DNA from: Modestobacter sp.
Lineage (GTDB): Bacteria > Actinomycetota > Actinomycetes > Mycobacteriales > Geodermatophilaceae
Length of the DNA: 6,036 nt
Direction: 5' to 3'
Assembly (NCBI GenBank): GCA_025965635.1
Contig: JAOPWO010000269.1
Span: forward strand, 1 to 6,036
Under the pieces are notes generated by a model. That model saw nothing but the letters and a program-made list of their open reading frames with translations. It had not been told where the DNA came from and searched no databases. How positions within the stretch are numbered: the first letter of the stretch is position 1; each line of letters starts with the position of its first letter. The position numbers and the translations under genes are program-made. Positions 1-4,321 of this stretch are shown here, in pieces.

Positions 1-1
1 G

Positions 2-910
2 ATCGACCGCCAGTGCGGCTCGTCCCAGCAGGCGGTGGCCTTCGCCGCGGCCACCGTGGTCAGCGGACAGGCCGACGTCGTCGTCGCCGGTGGCGTCGAG
101 TCGATGATCCGCGTGCCGATGGGCTCCTCGTCCGGCGACGGGTCGTGCGGCCGCCCGCTGGGGCCGGCGTTCCTGGCCCGCTACGACGGCGTCGCCCCCA
201 ACCAGGGCGTCGGGGCGGAGATGATCGCCGCTCGGTGGGGCTTCTCGCGCACCCGGCTCGACGAGTTCGCCCTGCGCTCGCACGACCTGGCGGCGAAGGC
301 CCAGGCGGGGGGCGCCTTCGACGACCAGATCGTCCCGGTGACCACCCCGGGGGGCACCGTGGTCAGCGCCGACGAGGGCATCCGCCCGGGGAGCACGTTG
401 GAGAAGCTGGCCGGCCTGAAGACGCCGTTCCAGGCCGACGGCGTGGTCAGTGCCGGCAACGCGAGCCAGATCTCCGACGGGTCGGCGGCGCTGCTGGTGA
501 CCACCTCGGAGAAGGCTCGTGAGCTCGGCCTCACCCCGCTGGTGCGGGTGCACACCACCGTGGTCGCCGGCGACGACCCGGTCATCATGCTGACCGCACC
601 CATCCCGGCCACCCGCAAGGTGCTCGAGCGCTCCGGGCTGGCGCTGGCCGACATCGGGGTCTTCGAGGTCAACGAGGCCTTCGCCTCGGTGCCGTTGGCC
701 TGGCTGGCCGAGGTGGGCGCCGACCCGGAGCGGGTGAACCCGCTCGGTGGGGCGATCGCGCTGGGGCACCCGCTGGGTGCCTCCGGTGCCCGGATCATGA
801 CCACGTTGGTCCACCGCATGCAGGCGACCGGTACCCGCTACGGCCTGCAGACCATGTGCGAGGGGGGCGGGATGGCCAACGCCACCGTGCTGGAGCTGCT
901 CGGCTCCTGA
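2..910 (+). CDS. Thiolase (acetyl-CoA acyltransferase family), 5' end outside the window
   Basis: This is a thiolase of the thiolase I/II fold. Such enzymes condense or cleave acyl-CoA and acetyl-CoA through an acyl-cysteine intermediate in the cytosol. The frame is open from base 2 and shows 302 residues; family members are about 390 long, so roughly 85 N-terminal residues lie upstream. The motif around the acyl-accepting cysteine (CGSSQQA) has its Cys at visible residue 5. NEAFA follows at 224-228, GHPLGASGAR carries the catalytic His at 256, and the second catalytic Cys is at 286 in CEGGGMA. All catalytic residues are therefore present and the enzyme looks active. Substrate is uncertain: beta-oxidation, acetoacetyl-CoA formation and steroid side-chain degradation are all possible. 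It ends at TGA 908-910 and is followed by a hairpin terminator. It is not part of the usual crgA-pknB block. Confidence 0.95.
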   Translation: MDRQCGSSQQAVAFAAATVVSGQADVVVAGGVESMIRVPMGSSSGDGSCGRPLGPAFLARYDGVAPNQGVGAEMIAARWGFSRTRLDEFALRSHDLAAKAQAGGAFDDQIVPVTTPGGTVVSADEGIRPGSTLEKLAGLKTPFQADGVVSAGNASQISDGSAALLVTTSEKARELGLTPLVRVHTTVVAGDDPVIMLTAPIPATRKVLERSGLALADIGVFEVNEAFASVPLAWLAEVGADPERVNPLGGAIALGHPLGASGARIMTTLVHRMQATGTRYGLQTMCEGGGMANATVLELLGS

Positions 911-959
911 CCCCTGCGGCGGGCTCCCGGCCCGGTCTCGCCAGTGCGCTCTCCCCGCA

Positions 960-987
960 GCCCCCGGTCGCCGTGTCGACCGGGGGC
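960..987 (+). terminator. Rho-independent-like hairpin after the thiolase gene
   Basis: A perfect 11-bp inverted repeat (GCCCCCGGTCG at 960-970, its complement at 977-987) encloses a 6-nt loop, CCGTGT. It begins 49 nt after the thiolase stop. There is no T-run after it, which is common for actinobacterial terminators. Assignment to the thiolase transcript follows from position; the perfect stem would also form in a transcript from the other strand. Confidence 0.75.
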
Positions 988-1028
988 CGCGTCGTTCCGC
1001 GGCCGTCGTCCACCGCTGCGGTGTCGAC

Positions 1029-1037
1029 TTCTCCACA
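1029..1037 (+). promoter_or_regulatory. DnaA-box-like site, 8 of 9
   Basis: TTCTCCACA differs from TTGTCCACA at the third base only. It lies 4 bases before a TGTGCACA palindrome (1042-1049) that is itself a weaker box match. Confidence 0.45.
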
Positions 1038-1065
1038 AGCGTGTGCACAGCTGGGGATGGACTTC

Positions 1066-1083
1066 CACCGGTGTAGTTACCGG
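1066..1083. repeat. Short inverted repeat in the intergenic AT-richer patch
   Basis: CCGGT (1068-1072) and ACCGG (1079-1083) are inverted around GTAGTT. The left arm overlaps an 8-bp palindrome, CACCGGTG (1066-1073). It opens a stretch at about 1071-1135 that is visibly less GC-rich than the rest of the window. The arms are short and could be chance. Confidence 0.25.
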
Positions 1084-1166
1084 AGTGCTGTTTCTGCCCC
1101 ATCAGTCACACGGCGTAGATAACCGCAGGTCACAGGGGTGTCTACACGGATCGACCGCCCACATCC

Positions 1167-1175
1167 GGTGGACAA
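1167..1175 (-). promoter_or_regulatory. DnaA-box-like site, 8 of 9
   Basis: Read on the minus strand this is TTGTCCACC, differing from the TTGTCCACA form typical of Streptomyces boxes only in the last base. It is one of the three best matches of the cluster. Confidence 0.45.
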
Positions 1176-1219
1176 GACCGTGGACGGCGACCGCCCCGGG
1201 CTGTGGATCGCCAGGATCG

Positions 1220-1229
1220 CTGTGCACAG
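1220..1229. repeat. Perfect 10-bp palindrome CTGTGCACAG
   Basis: The sequence is identical to its reverse complement over 10 bases. Its 8-base core TGTGCACA also occurs at 1042-1049, 178 bases upstream. Both copies match a DnaA box at 7 of 9 on either strand, so they may be degenerate boxes or sites for another dimeric DNA-binding protein. Confidence 0.4.
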
Positions 1230-1269
1230 ACCGCTCCGTCGGGCACGAGCCCACCGTCCACAGCAGCCT

Positions 1270-1278
1270 CTGTCCACA
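1270..1278 (+). promoter_or_regulatory. DnaA-box-like site, 8 of 9
   Basis: CTGTCCACA differs from TTGTCCACA at the first base only. A 7-of-9 site (CCGTCCACA, 1254-1262) lies 7 bases before it in the same orientation, so the two form a tandem pair. Confidence 0.45.
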
Positions 1279-1328
1279 CAGTGACGAGTCGTCTACGGAG
1301 AGACATCGGATGGCCGGTTCCAGCGGGC

Positions 1329-1341
1329 CGTTCCGGGAACG
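1329..1341. repeat. 13-bp palindrome CGTTCCGGGAACG
   Basis: The arms CGTTCC (1329-1334) and GGAACG (1336-1341) flank a single central G. It lies just beyond the crgA terminator hairpin, in the direction of crgA transcription. It could be a second termination stem or a binding site; nothing here decides between them. Confidence 0.3.
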
Positions 1342-1344
1342 ACG

Positions 1345-1376
1345 GAGGCCCCCGTCCCGGTCGGGACGAGGGCCTC
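1345..1376 (-). terminator. Rho-independent-like hairpin after crgA
   Basis: Two 14-nt arms (1345-1358 and 1363-1376) enclose a 4-nt loop. On the plus strand they pair with one C-A mismatch. In the minus-strand transcript that position becomes a U-G wobble, so all 14 pairs form. This favours use by crgA, whose stop lies 20 bases away. There is no U-run after the stem. Confidence 0.75.
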
Positions 1377-1396
1377 GGAGGAGGGCGGGGCGGTGG

Positions 1397-1669
1397 TCAG
1401 CGCCAGCGCATCGACATCACCAGGCCGGCCACCATGGCGCCGAACCCGACGAGGAAGTTCCACGGGCCGAGGCTGACCATGAACGGGATCTGGTCGCCGG
1501 CGACGTAGTAGACGACGATCCACAGCAGGCCCAGGATCATCAGGCCGACCATCACGCCGGCGTACCAGCGGGGGCTCGGCTGGGCGGCTCGGGCAGCGGC
1601 CGCGCGGGAGGGCAGCACGCCCGCGGGCGGGGTGTACACGGACTTCTTGCGCACCTTGGACTTGGGCAC
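1397..1669 (-). CDS. crgA: Cell division protein CrgA
   Basis: CrgA is a small actinobacterial membrane protein that binds FtsZ, FtsQ and the septal penicillin-binding proteins and helps assemble or restrain the division septum. The product is 90 residues, the usual family size. It opens with the basic family signature PKSKVRKK (2-9). A flexible Ala/Pro linker follows, then membrane segments at about 35-57 and 70-87, joined by a short external loop with GDQIPF. It ends in a basic tail, MRWR. The GTG at 1669 is chosen because it directly precedes the conserved PKSKVRKK and has a Shine-Dalgarno-like GGAGAGGGAG 8 nt upstream. A longer reading from 1720 adds 17 unconserved residues. The gene is divergent from the DUF881 gene and has its own terminator. 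Confidence 0.95.
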   Translation of the reverse strand: MPKSKVRKKSVYTPPAGVLPSRAAAARAAQPSPRWYAGVMVGLMILGLLWIVVYYVAGDQIPFMVSLGPWNFLVGFGAMVAGLVMSMRWR

Positions 1670-1677
1670 CCTGCCGA

Positions 1678-1687
1678 CTCCCTCTCC
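1678..1687 (-). promoter_or_regulatory. Ribosome binding site deciding the crgA start
   Basis: On the minus strand this reads GGAGAGGGAG and ends 8 nt before the GTG at 1669. It supports the 90-residue form of CrgA over the 107-residue form. Confidence 0.65.
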
Positions 1688-1723
1688 GGCCGGCGGCCTG
1701 GTGCCCCGGCGACTCTGCACGCC

Positions 1724-1733
1724 AGCCTAAGCT
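1724..1733. promoter_or_regulatory. Possible overlapping -10 elements in the crgA/DUF881 divergent region
   Basis: The 154-base region between the two divergent genes must hold both promoters unless the genes are transcribed from outside. Its most AT-rich point is AGCCTAAGCT. It contains TAAGCT (+ strand, 1728-1733) and TAGGCT (- strand, 1724-1729), both fitting TANNNT. No convincing -35 element was found for either direction, so this is a weak call. Confidence 0.25.
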
Positions 1734-1811
1734 GCGCACGGGCAGCGAGGTCCCCGGCGGGCCGTCTCCGGCACGTCGCGCCGCGGGTGGTGGCGTCTCG
1801 CCGGTCCCAGC

Positions 1812-1818
1812 GAGGAGG
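1812..1818 (+). promoter_or_regulatory. Ribosome binding site deciding the DUF881 gene start
   Basis: GAGGAGG ends 5 nt before the ATG at 1824. A GTG at 1818 in the same frame overlaps this site and would leave it without a ribosome binding site, so the ATG is preferred. Confidence 0.7.
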
Positions 1819-1823
1819 TGGTC

Positions 1824-2555
1824 ATGTCCCGCCGCCGCAGCGTGTGGACAGCGCTGGTGCCCGTCGTCGCCCTCCTGGCCGGCCTGCTGTTCGCCACGTC
1901 GGGCAAGACCGCACTGGGCACCGATCTGCGCGCCGGCGACAGCACGGAGCTCTCCAGCCTGATCGACCAGCGCAACCGCGGTGTCGCCCGTCAGCAGCAG
2001 GAGCTGGCCCAGGTGCAGGAACAGATCCAGCGACTGACCGACCTGGCCGCGCTGCGCGACGGGGAGGTCGCCGCTGCGCAGGAGTCCGGCAAGGCGGGCC
2101 TGGTGTCCGCCGGGCTCATCGCGATCAGTGGCCCCGGCCTGCAGATCACCCTGGACGACGCGCCCCGGTCCCCGGGTGGGGTGCTGCCGACCGGTGCCAC
2201 GGGCGACGACGTGGTCATCCACCAGTCCGACGTCCAGGCGGTGGTGAACGCGCTCTGGGCGGCCGGTGCCGACGGCGTCGCCATCATGGGGCAGCGGCTG
2301 ATCGCCACCAGCGCCGTCCGGTGCGTGGGCAACACGCTGCTGCTGCAGGGGCGCACGTACTCCCCGCCGTTCGTGGTCACCGCCGTCGGCGACGCCGACG
2401 AGATGCGGGACGAGCTGGCGGCATCCGCCGGGGTCGAACTGCTCCAGCAGGCGGTCGAGGACTTCGGTCTGACGTTCCAGGTGCGGGAGACCAGGACGGT
2501 GGAGCTGCCCGCCTACGATGGCAGCCTGGACATGCAGTACGCCGACGCCGGCTGA
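1824..2555 (+). CDS. DUF881 family membrane-anchored protein
   Basis: This is a DUF881 protein of 243 residues, matching the family and its place beside crgA (Rv0012 in M. tuberculosis). Biochemical function is unknown; the setting implies a role at the cell envelope or septum. A basic N-terminus (SRRRS) precedes one membrane segment at about residues 7-26, giving an N-in topology with the rest outside. A Gln/Glu-rich heptad stretch at about 46-80 looks like a coiled coil. The DUF881 domain proper covers about 92-230. It includes SGPGLQITLDD, the stretch HQSDVQAVVNALWAAGAD, and the segment around TSAVRCVGNTLLLQG. A single Cys occurs at 167. It is the first gene of a + strand operon, with 26 nt to the sortase gene. 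Confidence 0.93.
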   Translation: MSRRRSVWTALVPVVALLAGLLFATSGKTALGTDLRAGDSTELSSLIDQRNRGVARQQQELAQVQEQIQRLTDLAALRDGEVAAAQESGKAGLVSAGLIAISGPGLQITLDDAPRSPGGVLPTGATGDDVVIHQSDVQAVVNALWAAGADGVAIMGQRLIATSAVRCVGNTLLLQGRTYSPPFVVTAVGDADEMRDELAASAGVELLQQAVEDFGLTFQVRETRTVELPAYDGSLDMQYADAG

Positions 2556-2581
2556 CCTCCGGCTCCGAACGCGGAGGACTC

Positions 2582-3394
2582 GTGAGCAGCGCAACGGGGA
2601 CGGAACGGGCTGCCCCGGCAGGGCCCGTCCGGTACGGACGGCCGCGGCGGACGCCGGGGGACGTCGGACGCACCGTCGTCCGCGGGATCGGGCAGACCCT
2701 GGTGACCGCCGGGGTGATCGTGCTGCTGTTCGTCGTCTACGAGGTGTGGGTCACCGACCTGCTCACCGGCCAGCGCCAGGGTGAGCTGAGCGACGAGCTG
2801 CAGACGGAGTGGGACGACGAACCGGCAGGGCAGTCGGGCGGCGCCTTCACCGGCGGACCGATCGACGTGGCCGTGGGCGACCCGTTCGCCGTCGTGCACG
2901 TCCCACGACTGGGCGAGAACTGGTCCCGGGTGATCGTCGAGGGCACCGGCACCGCCGAGCTCGAGGACGGCCCTGGGCACTACGTCGACACCGTGATGCC
3001 CGGTGAGCAGGGCAACTTCTCGGTCGCCGGGCACCGGGTCGGCCGCGGCTCCCCGTTCCTGGATCTGGACACCATGCGGCCGGGAGACCCGATCGTCGTG
3101 GAGACCGCCGAGGGCTGGTTCACCTACCGGGTGCTGGGGGACGCGGCGACCGGCGACTTCGCCAGCCCCTCCGGGATCCCGGGGCAGCAGGTGGTCACGC
3201 CGGCCGACGTCGACGTCATCGCGCCCACCCCGGGCGGGGCACCCGGGGCGGTGGCCACCGGCAAGTACCTGACCCTGACCACCTGTCACCCCAGGTACTC
3301 GGCGCGGCAGCGGCTGATCGTGCACGCTGAGCTGGTCGATGCCCGCAGCCGCGCCGACGCGCCCGACGGCCCGGCGGCCCTGCGCGGGGACTGA
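2582..3394 (+). CDS. Class E sortase
   Basis: Sortases are membrane transpeptidases that cut a C-terminal sorting signal and join the protein to peptidoglycan. Class E enzymes of high-GC actinobacteria prefer LAXTG-type signals (established for Streptomyces). The product is 270 residues. A basic cytoplasmic start (to about 34) leads into one membrane segment at about 35-57. A hydrophilic Gly-rich linker follows, then the sortase beta-barrel from about 90 to 252. The catalytic His is 151 in AGHRVGRGSPF, Cys 235 lies in the class E motif TLTTCHP, and Arg 244 in RQRLIV is the likely third residue. All three are present, so it should be active. GTG 2582 is preceded by GGAGG with a tight 4-nt gap. 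The frame stays open far upstream without coding features. In Streptomyces two sortase E genes lie in this block; only one is here. No substrate gene is visible. Confidence 0.93.
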   Translation: MSSATGTERAAPAGPVRYGRPRRTPGDVGRTVVRGIGQTLVTAGVIVLLFVVYEVWVTDLLTGQRQGELSDELQTEWDDEPAGQSGGAFTGGPIDVAVGDPFAVVHVPRLGENWSRVIVEGTGTAELEDGPGHYVDTVMPGEQGNFSVAGHRVGRGSPFLDLDTMRPGDPIVVETAEGWFTYRVLGDAATGDFASPSGIPGQQVVTPADVDVIAPTPGGAPGAVATGKYLTLTTCHPRYSARQRLIVHAELVDARSRADAPDGPAALRGD

Positions 3395-3441
3395 GCTGGG
3401 AGGCTGGTGGCGCAATCGGGCTGACGGAGGGAACCGCGGAC

Positions 3442-3612
3442 GTGTACACCTGGATCTGGCGGCACCTGCCCGGCGGGACCGCCGGCAAGACGCTGCTGTC
3501 CCTGTTGCTGGCCCTGGTGGTGTCTGGCGTGCTCCTGTTCGTCGTGTTCCCGTGGATCGAGCCGACCCTGCCGTTCACGGCCGTGACGGTGGACCCGGGG
3601 AGCGGACAGTGA
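3442..3612 (+). CDS. Small single-pass membrane protein, unknown function
   Basis: A 56-residue reading frame fills the gap between the sortase and amidotransferase genes. It starts with GTG after a GGAGG 11 nt upstream. An aromatic-rich start (VYTWIWRHLPGG) precedes one hydrophobic segment at about residues 17-39 (from KTLLSLLL to FPWIEP), followed by a short polar tail ending in DPGSGQ. Its stop overlaps the start of the amidotransferase gene (GTGA), which points to translational coupling and supports it being real. Small proteins of this kind are common in the actinobacterial pknB neighbourhood, but I cannot name a family. The position suggests an envelope role (inference). A role as a leader peptide for the next gene is less likely, given its clean membrane-protein composition. 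Confidence 0.8.
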   Translation: MYTWIWRHLPGGTAGKTLLSLLLALVVSGVLLFVVFPWIEPTLPFTAVTVDPGSGQ

Positions 3613-4295
3613 GCGGGCAGCGCATCGAGCGGGCGGTGAGCGCGACGGTGCGGCCGGTGCTGGTCGTCGACAACTTCGACAGCTTCGTCTACAACCTGGT
3701 CCAGTACCTGGGCCAGCTGGGCGTCCCCAGCGTGGTGCGGCGCAACGACGCGGTGACCACGGCCGAGCTCGCCGACCTGGACGTGGCCGGCGTGCTGCTC
3801 TCCCCCGGGCCGGGGACGCCGGTCGATGCCGGGGTGACCGTCCCGATGGTGCGGGCGGCCGCAGAGGCCGGGGTGCCGGTGCTCGGCGTCTGCCTCGGCC
3901 ACCAGGCCATCGCCGAGGCCTTCGGCGGCGTCGTCGTCCGGGCGCCGGAGCTGCTGCACGGCAAGACCAGCCAGGTCGTGCACGACGGCGTCGGCGTGCT
4001 GGCCGGCCTTCCCTCGCCGTTCACCGCCACCCGCTACCACTCCCTGGCCGTGGCGCCGGACTCCGTGCCCGCCGAGCTGGAGGTGACCGGCCGCACGCCG
4101 TCCGGGGTCGTGATGGCGCTGCGGCACCGGGAGCTGCCGATCGAGGGTGTGCAGTTCCACCCCGAGTCGGTGCTCACCGAGGGAGGGCACCAGCTGCTGG
4201 CGACCTGGCTGGGCTCGTGCGGGCTGGACCCGGACCCGGAGCTGGTCGAGGCCGCCGCCGCCGGCGCCCGGCGCCTGACGATCGCCACGGTCTAG
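3609..4295 (+). CDS. pabA: Glutamine amidotransferase, aminodeoxychorismate/anthranilate synthase component II
   Basis: This class I glutamine amidotransferase takes ammonia from glutamine and passes it to a partner chorismate enzyme. With PabB it makes aminodeoxychorismate for folate; with TrpE it makes anthranilate for tryptophan. The 228 residues fit the family with a slightly long N-terminus. VDNFDSFVYNL is at 20-30, the oxyanion-loop motif SPGPGTP at 65-71, and the nucleophile Cys 95 lies in GVCLGHQ. His 184 and Glu 186 in QFHPES complete the triad. The start is GTG 3609, overlapping the upstream stop and preceded by GGGGAG. Later GTGs at 3636 and 3648 are possible but have weaker binding sites. 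The gene stands alone without trpE or pabB, as in other actinobacteria where it flanks pknB and is annotated either way. The pabA symbol is therefore provisional; it may serve both pathways. Confidence 0.94.
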   Translation: MSGQRIERAVSATVRPVLVVDNFDSFVYNLVQYLGQLGVPSVVRRNDAVTTAELADLDVAGVLLSPGPGTPVDAGVTVPMVRAAAEAGVPVLGVCLGHQAIAEAFGGVVVRAPELLHGKTSQVVHDGVGVLAGLPSPFTATRYHSLAVAPDSVPAELEVTGRTPSGVVMALRHRELPIEGVQFHPESVLTEGGHQLLATWLGSCGLDPDPELVEAAAAGARRLTIATV

Positions 4296-4321
4296 CCGGC
4301 AACCGGGTCCTTCTGCTGCCG
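4296..4321. other. Short convergent gap between pabA and pknB
   Basis: The two genes end 26 nt apart. The only structure seen is a weak 5-bp stem (CGGCA with TGCCG) around a 15-nt loop, too weak to call a terminator. Transcripts from the two sides may therefore overlap at their 3' ends. Confidence 0.4.

Larger units (their letters stand above)
1006..1278. other. Cluster of DnaA-box-like sequences
   Basis: Against the DnaA consensus TTRTCCACA, with both strands read by eye, ten sites match at 7 or 8 of 9 bases within 273 bases. Eight-of-nine matches are at 1029-1037 (+), 1167-1175 (-) and 1270-1278 (+). Seven-of-nine matches are at 1006-1014, 1041-1049, 1138-1146, 1220-1228 and 1254-1262 (+), and at 1114-1122 and 1202-1210 (-). 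None is a perfect box. Actinobacterial origins are known to hold many degenerate boxes, but they normally lie between dnaA and dnaN, neither of which is here. The cluster sits in a gene-free gap between two 3' ends, so it is unlikely to regulate a promoter of the flanking genes. A DnaA titration or origin-linked role is inference. Confidence 0.5.

Noticed and set aside
1052..1060. Further box-like sites at 1052-1060, 1179-1187 and 1289-1297
   Set aside because: They match the DnaA consensus at only 6 of 9 bases, too weak to count in the cluster.
911..1396. Search for tRNA, small RNA, CRISPR or mobile-element ends in the long gap
   Set aside because: No cloverleaf, TTC-loop motif, regular repeat-spacer pattern or terminal inverted repeat with target duplication was seen. 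Only hairpins, short palindromes and box-like motifs were found.
944..2581. Long upstream extension of the sortase reading frame on the + strand
   Set aside because: It runs across the intergenic gap, antisense to crgA and through the DUF881 gene in another frame. It is Arg/Pro/Gly-rich without family motifs, as expected of a GC-rich shadow frame. The sortase has a good GTG start with ribosome binding site at 2582.
1293..2594. 433-residue minus-strand open frame
   Set aside because: It lies opposite the DUF881 gene and overlaps crgA in a different frame. The low-complexity, His/Gly/Arg-rich product is typical of an antisense GC-rich frame.
2513..4190. Long minus-strand open frames opposite the sortase and pabA genes
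   Set aside because: Both strands cannot be coding here; the plus-strand products have complete catalytic motifs while these have none.
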